A DNA stretch of 64,000 nucleotides from assembly GCF_002001015.1 (NCBI RefSeq), contig NZ_MUNO01000045.1:62001-126000 (forward strand). Reading direction: 5' to 3'. Below are positions 1 through 9,446 of this stretch, one piece after another (position 1 is the stretch's first letter; each line of letters begins with the position of its first letter). Source of the stretch: Polaromonas sp. A23. Lineage in GTDB: Bacteria > Pseudomonadota > Gammaproteobacteria > Burkholderiales > Burkholderiaceae_C. The notes beneath the pieces are model-generated. The model was not told the origin of the DNA, ran no database searches, and saw nothing but the letters and a program-made list of their open reading frames with translations. The translations under genes and the position numbers were made by a program.

Positions 1-606
1 ATGCGCATTGATGGCACGCCGGTCGCGCCACGCCTGGTCAACCAGGTGCTCCCGGCCTTCCACGTAGATTCCCTTGCAGAGACGCAGATTTTCACGCTCA
101 CCAAGCAGCGGTTCGATGTCGTCGTAAGTGCGCTTGAGGTAGGCCTGCAGCACGATACCGACACGGTCATGATCGCGTTTCAATCGCGCGAGCAGATCGA
201 TTTCCTTCTGGGTCACGCTTGCATCTTCCATGTCGATGCGCACAAAAATCCCGTGCCGCTCGGCCGCTGCGAGCAGGCGCCGGAAGTTGTTCTCGCAATG
301 CGCCTCATCGAGCAACAGGCCCAATGCGGTTGGCTTGATCGAGATATTCGCATGCAGGCCGTGGTGACCGATTGCGTCGAGCACCCGCAGGTACTCATCG
401 GTCGTGCGGTCGGCCTGCGACAGCGACGAGACCGACTCGCCAAGCACGTCGAGAGTGGCTGAAAAGCCTTGGGCGTCAAGGGCGCGAACGCGAACTAGCG
501 CTTCGGCCGCGGTTTCGCCAGCGATATAACGGCGCGAGACCTTACGGATCAACGCGCGCGGAACCAGGGGGATGGCGGACGCCATCAGGGTATTGAACAG
601 GGACAT
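1..606 (-). CDS. Proline dehydrogenase, N-terminal part (cut by window edge)
   Basis: FAD-dependent oxidation of L-proline to pyrroline-5-carboxylate. Only the first 202 residues are present; the frame runs off base 1 without a stop. Start taken as ATG at 606-604. Seen in the translation: NISIKPTALG (88-97), IDMED (124-128), LQAYLKRT (153-160) and LCKGIYVEG (176-184), which fit successive strands of the proline dehydrogenase barrel. No DNA-binding or dimerisation arm precedes the barrel, so this looks like the short monofunctional enzyme rather than a large PutA fusion (inference). Whether a P5C dehydrogenase gene follows lies outside the window. Confidence 0.85.
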   Translation of the reverse strand, partial: MSLFNTLMASAIPLVPRALIRKVSRRYIAGETAAEALVRVRALDAQGFSATLDVLGESVSSLSQADRTTDEYLRVLDAIGHHGLHANISIKPTALGLLLDEAHCENNFRRLLAAAERHGIFVRIDMEDASVTQKEIDLLARLKRDHDRVGIVLQAYLKRTYDDIEPLLGERENLRLCKGIYVEGREHLVDQAWRDRRAINAH

Positions 607-871
607 GATTTCTCCGGAAAAGAATGAAGCAGACAGCGCAAGACATCGGGCGACGCCGGGCCGCTTCGTGATGTGTTGCTTGGTCAAAAGAGGGACACCC
701 GGTCGGAAGCAATCCGGCAGGCGTTCAGGCAAGGCCACGGCGGCGCGCTCAGGGCGTGCGGCTGAGGCTTGCGTTCACTGCTTCGAGAGGGGTGGCCAGG
801 CGGCTGCGGTCATCTGTTTTCCGAATGCGCGCTGAAAGGCGCGCGGCCTGCGGATCATATACAAAAACAAA
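607..871. other. Intergenic stretch upstream of proline dehydrogenase
   Basis: Together with the terminator that follows it, this makes a gap of just over 300 bases between two leftward genes. It should contain the promoter of the proline dehydrogenase gene. I see no convincing coding frame, RNA gene or clear sigma-70 hexamer pair; short open frames here lack a ribosome site and family resemblance. Confidence 0.5.
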
Positions 872-904
872 AAAGCCCCGGCGACTTGGCGTCGCCGGGG
901 CTTT
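872..904 (-). terminator. Rho-independent terminator after the RNA helicase gene
   Basis: An 11-bp perfect stem, GCCCCGGCGAC (875-885) pairing with GTCGCCGGGGC (891-901) around a 5-base loop, flanked by A and T runs. Read on the minus strand it is followed by a T-rich tract (complement of the A run at 862-874). It lies 20 bases past the helicase stop codon. Confidence 0.85.
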
Positions 905-924
905 GTATTGAGACTGGTTAACGA

Positions 925-2865
925 TCAGTCGCGCGCAGGCTTGGAGAACTTGCCAGCCTTCTTGGCCGCATCGCGCGGAACAAACACCTTGCCTGCCGGT
1001 TTGGCGAAAGCAGGTTTGGCAAAAGCGGGCTTGCGGTCGGCAAAATCGCCGCGCGGCGCTGACGAAAAACCTTCGGAACGGCCGCCAAAGCCGCGATCGC
1101 CACCACGGTCGTCGCGCTGGGCGAAACCACCGTTGTTGTTGCCGAAGCCACGGTCATCTGGACGACGCGCATTACGGTCATTGAAACCGGAACGGTCCGC
1201 GTAATTGTTGCCTTGAGGTGCAGGGCGGCCCTGGAAAGGCGCGCCACGGTCGTCACGGTTGCCGCCAAAACCACCACGATCGCCGAAAGCAGGCTTCTTG
1301 CCGGCATAACCGCCGCCGCCACCGAAGCCACCCGAAGGTGCACGGTCATTGCCGAAGCGGCCACCGCCACCACCGCCGAAGCTGCGGCCACCGCGGTCAC
1401 CACCGAAATTACCGCGTGGGCGATCCGAAGTGGGTGCAAAGCGCTGCTGTGGCTCCAGACCGGCAATCACGCTGGGCTTGAGGTTTTGCTGGGTGTAGTG
1501 CTCGATGTCCTGGATCTTGCGGCGGTCGCGGAACTCGGCAATCGTGATCGCCTGGCCTTCGCGGCCGGCACGGCCGGTACGGCCGATGCGGTGCACATAG
1601 TCTTCGGCTTTCATTGGCAGGCCGTAATTGATCACGTGGGTGATGGTCGGCACGTCCAGGCCGCGGGCGGCCACGTCAGTCGCCACCAGAATCTGCACGC
1701 GGCCATCACGGAACGCCATCAGGCGGCGGTTGCGCAGGCCCTGGCCCAGGGCGCCATGCAGCGCCACGGCACTGAAGCCCTCCTGCACCAGATCGTTGGC
1801 CAGGCCGTCACATTCCACCTGCGTGCAGGCAAACACGATGGCCTGGTTGATGCTGGTGTCGCGCAGCCAGTGGTCCAACAGCTTGCGCTTGTGGGTCATG
1901 TTGTCAGCCCACAGCAGCGACTGCGTGATGGATGCATGTTTTTCGTGCGGGGAGTCGATCTCCACGCGCTGGGGCTGACGCATCACACGTGTAGCCAGTT
2001 GCATGATGCGCGGCGCAAAGGTGGCGCTGAACATCATGGTCTGCTTGCGCTCGATGGTGAGCTGGTTGACTTCAGTCAGATCGTCGGCAAAGCCGAGGTC
2101 CAGCATGCGGTCGGCTTCGTCGACCACGAGGAATTGCACCTGGTCGAGCTTGATCTGCATGCTGCGCTGCAGGTCCAGCAGGCGGCCGGGCGTGGCCACC
2201 ACGAGATCGGCGTTTTGCAGCTTGGCAATTTGCAGCTGGTAAGGAATGCCGCCAACAACGTTGGCGATACGCAGGCCGCGGCAATGGCGGACCAGGTCGA
2301 TCGCGTCGGCGCAGACTTGCTGAGCCAGCTCGCGGGTCGGGCACAAAATCAGCGCGCCGGGTGTGGCAGCCTTGAAGTTGCGCGCATTGGTCGGGTCCTT
2401 GCGCTTGGGTTTCTTCAAAGGCGGCTCGCCGCGGGCAACCGCTTCGGCGCTCAGGCGTTCGAATTCAGCGCGTTCGTTGCGCTCGGCTTCTTCCTGCTGC
2501 TTGAGCAGGGTGTGCAGCACGGGCAGCAGGAAAGCCGCAGTCTTGCCGCTGCCTGTCTGGCTGGAAACCAGCAGGTCGGTGAATTTGGCCTTGGGGTCGG
2601 CTTTAACGTCAGCATCCAGCGCCTGCATGGCTTTCGGGATGGTGGCCATCTGCACGGCTGTGGGCTGGGTGAAGCCCATGTCGGCAACAGCTTGCAGCAG
2701 TTCCTTGGCCAGGCCCAGCTTCACGAAGCCGTTGGGCTCGGCTGCAATGGCGTCCAGGGAAGTTTCAACAACAGGCGCGTCGGAAAAATCCGGCGTCGCG
2801 TTGATTTCGGTGTCGGTGTTTGCTTCGGCCAAAAAGTCGCCGCGAGCCTCAAAAGAGTCAGTCAT
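925..2865 (-). CDS. rhlE: DEAD-box ATP-dependent RNA helicase, RhlE type
   Basis: ATP-driven RNA unwinding, usually in ribosome assembly or mRNA decay in the cytoplasm. Start set at the ATG at 2865 (MTDSFEARGD), giving 646 residues; an upstream in-frame start would add an unlikely leader. Motifs in order: Q motif GFTQPTAVQ (64-72), Walker A QTGSGKT (103-109), PTRELA (176-181), DEAD (249-252), SAT (280-282), then RGLDVPTITHVINY and HRIGRTGRAGREG in the second RecA domain. About 50 charged residues are inserted between motifs I and Ia. The C-terminal tail is glycine/arginine-rich (RGG-like) and ends in lysine-rich KPAFAKPA repeats, typical of RNA-binding tails. Confidence 0.93.
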   Translation of the reverse strand: MTDSFEARGDFLAEANTDTEINATPDFSDAPVVETSLDAIAAEPNGFVKLGLAKELLQAVADMGFTQPTAVQMATIPKAMQALDADVKADPKAKFTDLLVSSQTGSGKTAAFLLPVLHTLLKQQEEAERNERAEFERLSAEAVARGEPPLKKPKRKDPTNARNFKAATPGALILCPTRELAQQVCADAIDLVRHCRGLRIANVVGGIPYQLQIAKLQNADLVVATPGRLLDLQRSMQIKLDQVQFLVVDEADRMLDLGFADDLTEVNQLTIERKQTMMFSATFAPRIMQLATRVMRQPQRVEIDSPHEKHASITQSLLWADNMTHKRKLLDHWLRDTSINQAIVFACTQVECDGLANDLVQEGFSAVALHGALGQGLRNRRLMAFRDGRVQILVATDVAARGLDVPTITHVINYGLPMKAEDYVHRIGRTGRAGREGQAITIAEFRDRRKIQDIEHYTQQNLKPSVIAGLEPQQRFAPTSDRPRGNFGGDRGGRSFGGGGGGRFGNDRAPSGGFGGGGGYAGKKPAFGDRGGFGGNRDDRGAPFQGRPAPQGNNYADRSGFNDRNARRPDDRGFGNNNGGFAQRDDRGGDRGFGGRSEGFSSAPRGDFADRKPAFAKPAFAKPAGKVFVPRDAAKKAGKFSKPARD

Positions 2866-3256
2866 GTTTTTCTCACTAAGCACTTGCACGCCGCCCCACT
2901 TGTGGTTTTGGGCAGGCGAACAAGAAACTACCACCTGCCGCGTAGCGGAAGGCTTCGTTTGTGGTTAATAAAACATCAACCATCAAACGAATATTTCGGT
3001 TCGGGCGACTTCCGGAAAAACCGGTGCCTGAAGCGATGGCTCTGCTAGGTAGAGCCCAAAAGTGTGAGGTAGATGTACAAATGCGGTGCACCCTGTGCAT
3101 CCGGCAAGCCATCGATTATGGCATGGATTAGGGGTTTGTACCAGTCCGGCCAGCCCGAAAGACCCTTCGGCTACGCCAAGGCGATTTTCGCACCCTGCAG
3201 CTTGCTCTCATTTCAGGAGCTGCCTGCACCCGTCCCGTAAGGGGGAAAGGCCAATT
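2866..3256 (-). promoter_or_regulatory. Long non-coding leader/promoter region upstream of the helicase
   Basis: 391 bases lie between the stop of orn and the ATG of the helicase, both leftward. I see no credible gene. It holds a small hairpin, GGCTCT (3038-3043) with AGAGCC (3051-3056) around a 7-base loop, and a second weak one near 3083-3099. Long structured leaders are known for cold-induced RNA helicase genes, so a regulatory 5' UTR is possible; this is inference only. Confidence 0.35.
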
Positions 3257-3820
3257 TCACTTGAGAAAATGGGTCCGGTAATGCTCCAGCTCATCGATGG
3301 ACTCGTGCACATCGGCCAGCGCAGTGTGACTTTGCTGCTTCTTGAAAGCGCTATAAACCTCCGGGCGCCAGCGCTTGGCCAGCTCTTTGAAAGTGCTGAC
3401 ATCGACATTGCGGTAGTGGAAAAACGCCTCCAGTTTGGGCATGTACTTCACCAGAAACCGCCGGTCCTGGCTGATGGTGTTGCCGCACATCGGCGAGGTG
3501 CCCTTGGGCAGGTATTGCGCCAGAAAGGCCAGCAACTGCTTCTCTGCATCGGCTTCGGTGATTGAGCTGGCTTTGACCTTGTCTATCAGCCCGCTGCGGC
3601 CATGGGTGCCCTTGTTCCAGTTGTCCATCTGCCCGAGCAACTCGTCGGACTGGTTGATCACCAGCACCGGGCCTTCGATACGCGGCGTGAGTTGCGGGCC
3701 GGTGACAACCACGGCAATCTCGATCAAGCGCTCCTTTTCAGGGTCAAGCCCCGTCATTTCGCAATCAATCCAGACCAGGTTCAGGTCAGATTTTTTCAGT
3801 AGGGGTTCGTTTTCAGCCAT
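3257..3820 (-). CDS. orn: Oligoribonuclease
   Basis: 3'-to-5' exoribonuclease that finishes RNA decay by degrading di- to penta-nucleotides and the cyclic-di-GMP product pGpG. The 187-residue length is normal for the family. Seen: the DEDDh exonuclease start [14 protein letters not shown] (Asp19, Glu21), the middle motif [11 protein letters not shown] and the C-terminal [14 protein letters not shown] with the general-base His and last Asp. Start ATG at 3820. It is divergent from the M48 protease gene with only 35 bases between the two start codons, so the two promoters must overlap. Confidence 0.95.
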   Translation of the reverse strand: MAENEPLLKKSDLNLVWIDCEMTGLDPEKERLIEIAVVVTGPQLTPRIEGPVLVINQSDELLGQMDNWNKGTHGRSGLIDKVKASSITEADAEKQLLAFLAQYLPKGTSPMCGNTISQDRRFLVKYMPKLEAFFHYRNVDVSTFKELAKRWRPEVYSAFKKQQSHTALADVHESIDELEHYRTHFLK

Positions 3821-3855
3821 CTTGTGATTCTCGCTGATCGCCTAAACTTCCCCCC

Positions 3856-5142
3856 ATGCCCGACAACTCATTCGCCTTCACCCTGCTGTTTTCGGCCGTT
3901 CTGGTGCTGGGGCTGCTCACCAGGTTTTACCTCGCCTCGCGTCAGATCCGCCACGTCGCGCGGCACCGCGACGAGGTACCCGCCGCTTTCGCCGGCATCA
4001 TTTCGCTGGCCTCGCACCAGAAGGCTGCCGACTACACCATCACCAAGGCCCGCTTTGGCCTGCTGGAGCTGGCCTTTGGTACGGCCGTGCTGGTTGGCTG
4101 GACCCTGCTGGGCGGCATTGATGCACTCAACCAGGCGTTGATGAACTCCGGGCTGGCCGCTTACGGCAGCCTGGTTCCCCAGCTTGCGCTGCTGGCCGCC
4201 TTTGGCCTGATCAGCGGACTGCTGGACCTGCCCTTTACGCTGTATGGAACTTTCCGGATCGAGGAGCGCTTTGGCTTCAACAAGATGACCGTCAAGCTCT
4301 GGCTGACGGACCTCGTCAAATCCATGCTGGTTGGCATCATCATTGGCCTGCCCATCGTGGCCCTGATCCTCTGGATCATGGGCAGCACCGGTGCCTGGTG
4401 GTGGCTCTGGGCCTGGGGCGTGTGGATGGGCTTCAACCTGCTCGCCCTGGTGCTTTACCCCACAGTGATCGCACCGCTGTTCAACAAGTTCCAGCCACTG
4501 GAAGACGAAAGCCTGAAGGCCCGCGTGACGGCTTTGATGCAGCGCTGCGGCTTTGCGGCCAAGGGCCTGTTCGTGATGGACGGCAGCAAGCGTTCAGCGC
4601 ATGCCAACGCCTATTTCACCGGGTTTGGCGCTTCCAAACGCGTGGTGTTTTTCGACACCCTGCTCAAACAGTTGAGTCCCGCCGAAGTGGACGCGGTGCT
4701 GGCGCACGAGCTGGGCCACTTCAAGCACAAACACATCATCAAGCGGATTGTTGCGATGTTTGCCATGAGCCTGGCGGGCTTTGCGCTGCTGGGCTGGCTG
4801 GCCACCCAAGTCTGGTTCTACACCGGCCTCGGCGTGCGTCCAAACATGGAAGGCAGCAACGATGCCCTGGCGCTGCTTCTGTTTTTGCTGGTGGTGCCGC
4901 TTTTCAGCTTTTTCATCTCGCCGCTGTTTGCCCAGCTGTCGCGCAAGCACGAGTTCGAAGCCGATGCCTACGCAATTGCACAGACTGACGGCAAGGACCT
5001 GCAAAGCGCCCTGCTCAAGCTCTACCAGGACAATGCCAGCACGCTGACACCTGACCCGGTGTTTGTTAAATTTTATTATTCGCACCCACCGGCCTCCGAG
5101 CGGCTGGCCCGCATGGCTGCACCTACCGGAACCACCGCATGA
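3856..5142 (+). CDS. M48-family (Ste24-like) membrane zinc metalloprotease
   Basis: 428-residue integral membrane protease related to CAAX protease Ste24 and HtpX. The zinc site is visible as HELGH (284-288), with a downstream HEFEADAYA segment (about 365-373) supplying the third ligand. Several hydrophobic helices lie at the N-terminus (about 7-25, 65-95, 100-125, 150-195) and between the two zinc motifs. Start is ATG at 3856. The stop overlaps the next start (ATGA at 5139-5142), so it is translationally coupled to the PCD gene. The bacterial substrate is unknown; protein quality control in the inner membrane is a fair guess. Confidence 0.88.
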   Translation: MPDNSFAFTLLFSAVLVLGLLTRFYLASRQIRHVARHRDEVPAAFAGIISLASHQKAADYTITKARFGLLELAFGTAVLVGWTLLGGIDALNQALMNSGLAAYGSLVPQLALLAAFGLISGLLDLPFTLYGTFRIEERFGFNKMTVKLWLTDLVKSMLVGIIIGLPIVALILWIMGSTGAWWWLWAWGVWMGFNLLALVLYPTVIAPLFNKFQPLEDESLKARVTALMQRCGFAAKGLFVMDGSKRSAHANAYFTGFGASKRVVFFDTLLKQLSPAEVDAVLAHELGHFKHKHIIKRIVAMFAMSLAGFALLGWLATQVWFYTGLGVRPNMEGSNDALALLLFLLVVPLFSFFISPLFAQLSRKHEFEADAYAIAQTDGKDLQSALLKLYQDNASTLTPDPVFVKFYYSHPPASERLARMAAPTGTTA

Positions 5143-5456
5143 ATCCCGTCCACCAGAATCGCCGCGCACTGAGCGCCACCGAAATCGTCACGCAACTGAG
5201 CCAGGTCAACGGCGAACAGGCCCAAGGCTGGCGGCTGATCGACGGCTCGCTGGAGAAAACTTTCAACTTCAAAAATTTCCACGAGACCATGGGTTTCGTT
5301 AACGCGGTGGCTTTCATTGCCAACGCAGAAGACCACCACCCCGACCTGTCGCTGAGCTACGGCAAATGCACCGTGCGCTTCAACACGCACGATGTGAACG
5401 GCATTTCGGTCAGCGACTTCTTCTGCGCGTCGAAGGTCGACGCGCTGCTGGCTTGA
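5139..5456 (+). CDS. Pterin-4a-carbinolamine dehydratase
   Basis: Dehydrates 4a-hydroxytetrahydropterin to recycle the pterin cofactor (PCD/DCoH/PhhB family). 105 residues, the family's usual size. The signature E-x-H-H-P is seen in NAEDHHPDLSLSYG followed by VRFNTHDVNGIS. It overlaps the M48 gene by 4 bases upstream and the rsgA start by 4 bases downstream, so the three genes form one tightly coupled unit. No aromatic amino-acid hydroxylase gene is seen in the window, so the pterin-dependent partner is elsewhere or the protein has another role. Confidence 0.88.
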   Translation: MNPVHQNRRALSATEIVTQLSQVNGEQAQGWRLIDGSLEKTFNFKNFHETMGFVNAVAFIANAEDHHPDLSLSYGKCTVRFNTHDVNGISVSDFFCASKVDALLA

Positions 5457-6400
5457 CCACTGTTTCTTCCGCCGGGACATTGCCCGGCCTGGTGGTGGCC
5501 GGTTTTGGCCGGCATTGCCTGGTGGAGATGGCAGATGGCAAACGGGTCATCTGCCACCCGCGTGGCAAAAAGAGTCAGGCACTGGTCGGCGACCGCGTTC
5601 AATGGCTGCCTTCGCAGGACGAAGGCACGATAGAAAAAGTGGAAAAGCGCAGCAACCTGTTTTACCGGCAGGACGACATGCGCACCAAGTCCTTTGCGGC
5701 CAACCTTGACCAGGTCCTGATCCTGATCGCGGCCGAACCGGAGTTTTCGGAGAGCCAGCTGACGCGGGCGCTGATCGCGGCCGAGGCCGAACGCATCACA
5801 CCCATCATTGCGCTGAACAAAAGCGATCTGGCTGAACCGTTTGCGCGCGCCTGGACCAAGCTGGCGCCCTATCGCGCCATGGGCTACCAGGTACTACCGC
5901 TGGCGGTCAAACCAAAAACCGCCACGCCTGTGGCCAACGATGCACAGACCGCCCAGTTGCGCGAACTGCTGCGCGGCAAGAAAACACTGGTGCTGGGCCC
6001 TTCGGGTGCAGGCAAGAGCAGCCTGACCAACTTGCTGATCCCTGGTGCGCAGGTGTTGACGGCCGAAATATCGCAGGCGCTCAATTCAGGCAAACATACG
6101 ACCACCAGCACCACGCTGTATTGGCTTGATGACGCCCGCACCAGCGCACTGATTGACTCGCCGGGCTTTCAGGAATTCGGCCTGCACCATATCGAGCCGA
6201 TGCAGCTGGCCAACTACATGCCCGACCTCAAGGCCCATGCGCAGGACTGCAAGTTCTACAACTGCACGCACCTGCACGAACCCGGCTGTGGCGTGATTCT
6301 TGAAGCAAAGTCGGCCTCTAGTCCAAGTGGAATCAGCGCAAGCCGCTATCGTTTGTATAGCGAATTGTTTGCCGAGCTGTCGCAGGCTCCGCGCTACTGA
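5453..6400 (+). CDS. rsgA: Ribosome small-subunit GTPase RsgA
   Basis: Circularly permuted GTPase that checks late 30S maturation. Start chosen as TTG at 5453, whose last bases overlap the PCD stop (TTGA); this gives about 315 residues, normal for the family, and starts just before the OB-fold. An upstream ATG in the frame would add a tail lying wholly within the PCD gene. Permuted motif order seen: G4 ALNKSDL, then G1 [10 protein letters not shown], then G3 [10 protein letters not shown]. The C-terminal zinc knuckle is [15 protein letters not shown] dispersed genomic repeat lies in its 3' end (6313-6362). It converges on hisC with a 7-base overlap. Confidence 0.92.
   Translation: MTTVSSAGTLPGLVVAGFGRHCLVEMADGKRVICHPRGKKSQALVGDRVQWLPSQDEGTIEKVEKRSNLFYRQDDMRTKSFAANLDQVLILIAAEPEFSESQLTRALIAAEAERITPIIALNKSDLAEPFARAWTKLAPYRAMGYQVLPLAVKPKTATPVANDAQTAQLRELLRGKKTLVLGPSGAGKSSLTNLLIPGAQVLTAEISQALNSGKHTTTSTTLYWLDDARTSALIDSPGFQEFGLHHIEPMQLANYMPDLKAHAQDCKFYNCTHLHEPGCGVILEAKSASSPSGISASRYRLYSELFAELSQAPRY
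6313..6362 (-). repeat. Dispersed double-hairpin repeat, copy 1 (inside rsgA)
   Basis: Read on the minus strand: CGCTATACAAACGATAGC, then GGCTTGCGCT, then CTTGGACTAGAGGCC. It matches the family described at 50582-50629: GCTAT...ATAGC hairpin, GCTTGCGC core, CTAGAGGCC end. It encodes the C-terminal region around [19 protein letters not shown] of RsgA. Part of this peptide is also expected of RsgA itself, so the limits of the inserted part are uncertain. Confidence 0.6.
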
Positions 6401-7476
6401 GCTGGCTCGGCAACCAGCGCGCGGCAGGCTTCCACCAACGCTGCGCACTGCGCCGGCGTCCCGACGCTCATGCGCAGGTATTGCTCAATGCGCGGCAATC
6501 TGAAGTGGCGCACCAGCACACGCATCTGCCGCAAACCCGCAGCCAGTGCAGCGGCATCATGCCCGGGATGACGAACCATCAGGAAATTGGCCTGGGACGG
6601 CAACACCTCAAAGCCCATCGCCCGGAGGTCGCGCGCAAGGTCTTCGCGGCTCGCCATGACGGCTGCACGCGTGGTTTCAAAGTACGCGTGGTCCTCGTAC
6701 GCTGCCACGGCTCCCGCCAGCGCCAGGCGGTCCAGCGGATAGGAGTTGAAGCTGTCCTTCACGATCTCCAGCGCCTCGATCAGGTGGCGCTGGCCAGCGG
6801 CAAATCCCACGCGCAGGCCGGCCAGCGAACGGGATTTGGACAAAGTCTGCACCACCAGCAAGTTCGGGTAGCGGGCGATCAGGCCGATGGCACTTTCGCC
6901 ACCGAAGTCCACATAGGCTTCGTCCACCAGTACCACGCACTGGCTCTGTTGCTGCAGCAACTGTTCGATATCCGCCAGCGGCAAGCCAGTGCCAGTCGGC
7001 GCGTTTGGATTGGCGATCACCACGCCGCCGCAGATTGACCGGTAATTCGCCACTTGGATGCGCATGGCGGCATCCAGCGGCACCAGCGCTGATTCAATAC
7101 CGTATAAGCCGCAGTACACCTTGTAGAAGCTGTAGCTGATGTCAGGCATGAACAGGGGGCGGGCTTGCCGGAAGAAGGCGAAGAAGGCATGTGCCAGTAC
7201 TTCGTCCGAGCCGTTGCCAGCAAATACCTGGTTGGCAGCGATGCCATGGTGGTCAGCAATTGCCTGCCTGAGGCGGGCAGCCTGCGGGTCGGGGTAAAGC
7301 TGCAGCCCCTCCTGCGCGGCGGCGGTGATGGCCGCAACAACGCGGGGCGACGGCGGGTAGGGATTTTCGTTGGTGTTGAGCTTGACCAGGCCTTCGATGA
7401 CAGGCTGTTCCCCGGGTGTGTAAGGCACCAGCCCCCGCAGGGCCGGGCTCCAGAAGGAAGTCTCTGAAGTCATCAA
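6394..7476 (-). CDS. hisC: Histidinol-phosphate aminotransferase
   Basis: PLP-dependent transaminase of histidine synthesis (imidazole-acetol phosphate to histidinol phosphate). 360 residues, usual for the HisC2 type. Seen: the N-terminal LVPYTPGEQ and [34 protein letters not shown] and the PLP-lysine segment [16 protein letters not shown] with Lys214. It stands alone, away from other his genes, and is followed leftward from a CobD-like gene with a 17-base gap. A threonine-phosphate decarboxylase role in cobalamin synthesis is possible from that context but the sequence reads as HisC. Confidence 0.85.
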   Translation of the reverse strand: MMTSETSFWSPALRGLVPYTPGEQPVIEGLVKLNTNENPYPPSPRVVAAITAAAQEGLQLYPDPQAARLRQAIADHHGIAANQVFAGNGSDEVLAHAFFAFFRQARPLFMPDISYSFYKVYCGLYGIESALVPLDAAMRIQVANYRSICGGVVIANPNAPTGTGLPLADIEQLLQQQSQCVVLVDEAYVDFGGESAIGLIARYPNLLVVQTLSKSRSLAGLRVGFAAGQRHLIEALEIVKDSFNSYPLDRLALAGAVAAYEDHAYFETTRAAVMASREDLARDLRAMGFEVLPSQANFLMVRHPGHDAAALAAGLRQMRVLVRHFRLPRIEQYLRMSVGTPAQCAALVEACRALVAEPAQ

Positions 7477-7493
7477 AAACCGACTCGCAGCGG

Positions 7494-8501
7494 TCAGCCC
7501 AGCAGGCGTGCCAGCGTCAGCAGGGCCAGCAGCACCATCCAGAGCACAACCGAGCGCCAGACGAGGCCCACGATGCTGCGCAGATGTGCAACTTCCGGCT
7601 CGCGGCCGGGCATGCTTTCTGTGGCGACCGCGTCTTCCGGATCAACGCCGCTGGCCTGGAACCCCTGGGAGGCGTCGGGCGCAAACGCAGCCTTCAGCGC
7701 CTCCCCGCCCAGACGTACATTCACCGCACCCGAGGTCGCAGCGAGGATCACACCGTCATTGCGGTTTTCCGACTCGACCGGAGAACGCTGCATGTAGTTG
7801 CGCCAGCCGTCAATCGCATCCTCGAAACTGCCCACGACCGCGAAACCGAGCGACGTCAGGCGCGCCGGCACATAGTCGATCAGGTCCCACGCGCGTGCAG
7901 CCGCCTGCTGCAAGGCTGGACTGGCTCCTTCGCCAACCACTTTTCTTTTGTACGTCCAGTAGCGGGACACGAACTCGGCCATGCGGTACAACACGGCTCC
8001 GGCAGGCCCCAGCCCCAGTGCAGCCAGCACAGAAAACCAGGCCAGCACGCCGAACACATGGCGATGCGCAGCCAGCACCGAATACTCGATCACATGCCGC
8101 ACGATTTCGCTGCGCGGCAGCTCGCTCGCATCGACCTGACGCCACTGCGCCAGCAGTTCGCGGGCCGTCGCTTCGTCGCCATCATCCAGCGCATCGCGTA
8201 TGTCCGTGAAATAGTGGCTGAACTGGCGAAAACCAAGCGTGACATAAAGCACCGCAACGCTCCAGGCAAAGGCTAATACGCCGTTCACACTCCATAGCAG
8301 CCAGTGCACTGCCAGTGTGATGAGCGCCGGCACCACAACGGCAACGGTCCATGCTACCCAGCCGTGCTGCGGCTTGCCTGCATCCAGGCTGCGGCTGGCC
8401 CAACGCGCCCAGCGTCGCAAAGTGGCATGAATCGGGTTGCCGCGAGCCAGTGGCCGGGCCTGTTCAATGATGAGGGCGAGCAATACGGCGAAAAAACTCA
8501 T
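7494..8501 (-). CDS. CobD/CbiB-family membrane protein
   Basis: 335-residue polytopic membrane protein of the CobD/CbiB (adenosylcobinamide-phosphate synthase)-like family common in Burkholderiales. Start chosen at the ATG at 8501 ([18 protein letters not shown]); the frame opens 7 codons earlier without a better start. Seen: N-terminal EQARPL segment, hydrophobic helices near 45-90 and 150-180, the [29 protein letters not shown] region, and a hydrophobic C-terminus. Catalytic competence in B12 synthesis is unproven; no other cobalamin gene is nearby, and many such proteins are annotated by family only. Probably co-transcribed with hisC downstream. Confidence 0.72.
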   Translation of the reverse strand: MSFFAVLLALIIEQARPLARGNPIHATLRRWARWASRSLDAGKPQHGWVAWTVAVVVPALITLAVHWLLWSVNGVLAFAWSVAVLYVTLGFRQFSHYFTDIRDALDDGDEATARELLAQWRQVDASELPRSEIVRHVIEYSVLAAHRHVFGVLAWFSVLAALGLGPAGAVLYRMAEFVSRYWTYKRKVVGEGASPALQQAAARAWDLIDYVPARLTSLGFAVVGSFEDAIDGWRNYMQRSPVESENRNDGVILAATSGAVNVRLGGEALKAAFAPDASQGFQASGVDPEDAVATESMPGREPEVAHLRSIVGLVWRSVVLWMVLLALLTLARLLG

Positions 8502-8514
8502 GCTGGATGATACC

Positions 8515-8607
8515 GCCCCCACGTTCGCGCACTGCGTGTCGCTCTCTGCTCCCCGAGGGGGCGCTGCGCCTGCGGTCCGGCGAAGCCGGTCCCGCGGCCC
8601 CTGCTGG
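8515..8607 (-). repeat. Boundary repeat (~95 bp family), copy A
   Basis: On the minus strand it starts CCAGCAGGGGCCGCGG, continues through a small GC hairpin and TCCGCAGGCGCAGCG-like segment, a CACGCAGTG segment, and ends in GTGGGGGC. Close relatives lie at 10765-10859, 11436-11511 and 52486-52595. Here it fills the space between the CobD-like start codon and the stop of the Nudix gene. Confidence 0.8.
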
Positions 8608-8630
8608 AAGAAGACAAGTTCTCGCCATCC

Positions 8631-8655
8631 GTTCGTCCTTAGCTTGTCGAAGGAT
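8631..8655 (+). repeat. Fragment of a REP-like palindromic repeat
   Basis: GTTCGTCCTTAGCTTGTCG followed by AAGGATG. It resembles one arm of the repeats at 20617-20666 and 45599-45670 (GTTCGGGCTGAGC...TTGTCGAAG). Lies 18 bases past the Nudix gene stop. Confidence 0.6.
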
Positions 8656-8673
8656 GCGCCCTACATCCGACCG

Positions 8674-9378
8674 TCAGGCGCTTAGGAAACGATATAAATT
8701 GCGCAGCATGCCGGCAGTAGCACCCCAGATGTATCGCTCCTTGGCATCAGCACCCTCCGCGCCTGTGTAGGGCATGGACAGCCACTGGCGCAGCACCCCG
8801 TCAAACTCAAACGCATGGCGTCGGTGATTGGCGGGATTCATCAGATAGCGAAGGGGCACCTCAAAGATGTCGGCCACCTCGGAAGGGCTGGGCTGCAGCG
8901 CAAAACCCGGTTGCACCAGGGCCACCACCGGCGTGATGATGAATGCGGTACCGGTCACGTAGGTGGGCAGGATGCCCAGCACCTCCACATGCTCGCGGGT
9001 CAGGCCGATTTCTTCGTGGGCCTCGCGCAGGGCCGTGGCCACCGCATCGTGGTCGGTCTCGTCGGTTTTGCCGCCCGGCAGGGCAACCTGGCCGGAGTGG
9101 GTGGACATATTGCCCGCTCGCTCCGTCAGCAGCAGTGTCAGTTCATCGCGCATGACGAGCGGCAGCAACACCGCCGCCAGCGCAGGTTCCCGGTTGGAGA
9201 ATTTTTTCTCGACGCTGTGCTCGGGCGTCCAGACTGGCGGGTGCCGAAAGCGCTGACGCAGTGCCTCCGGCGTCAACGCTTCCGCCGGCACACCGGACAG
9301 GTGTGTATCCACCCCGATCACCGGAATGCTGCGAGGGTCGAAGGCCGGCAATGGCTTGGTGAACCGGGTGGAAGACAT
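8674..9378 (-). CDS. Nudix hydrolase, CoA pyrophosphatase type
   Basis: Predicted to split coenzyme A or its esters into phosphopantetheine and 3',5'-ADP (NudL/YeaB-like). 234 residues. The Nudix box is complete: GGKTDETDHDAV followed by ALREAHEEIGL, about residues 102-124, and the upstream segment LLTERAGNMSTHSGQVALPGG carries the CoAse-type sequence preceding the box. Start ATG at 9378. It is transcribed leftward toward the CobD-like gene and hisC but separated from them by 172 bases of repeats. Confidence 0.87.
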   Translation of the reverse strand: MSSTRFTKPLPAFDPRSIPVIGVDTHLSGVPAEALTPEALRQRFRHPPVWTPEHSVEKKFSNREPALAAVLLPLVMRDELTLLLTERAGNMSTHSGQVALPGGKTDETDHDAVATALREAHEEIGLTREHVEVLGILPTYVTGTAFIITPVVALVQPGFALQPSPSEVADIFEVPLRYLMNPANHRRHAFEFDGVLRQWLSMPYTGAEGADAKERYIWGATAGMLRNLYRFLSA

Positions 9379-9401
9379 GGGATGACAGATTAACAGGGCA
9401 T

Positions 9402-9432
9402 AAAAAAAGCCGCTCCGAAGAGCGGCTTTTTT
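9402..9432 (-). terminator. Rho-independent terminator after rplS
   Basis: AAGCCGCT (about 9407-9414) pairs with AGCGGCTT (9421-9428) around a 6-base loop, with an A run on one side and a T run on the other. It sits 15 bases past the rplS stop on the minus strand and can work in both directions. Confidence 0.85.
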
Positions 9433-9446
9433 GCGGGCCGCTGTTT

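Noticed and set aside
1213..3048. Long plus-strand open frame opposite the helicase gene
   Set aside because: It mirrors the helicase in high-GC codon bias, has no domain or ribosome site, and the minus-strand gene has full DEAD-box motifs.
6394..8501. A cobalamin biosynthesis pair (CobC-like aminotransferase plus CobD)
   Set aside because: The aminotransferase reads as HisC, and no other cobalamin genes occur in the window, so only the family label is used for the membrane protein.
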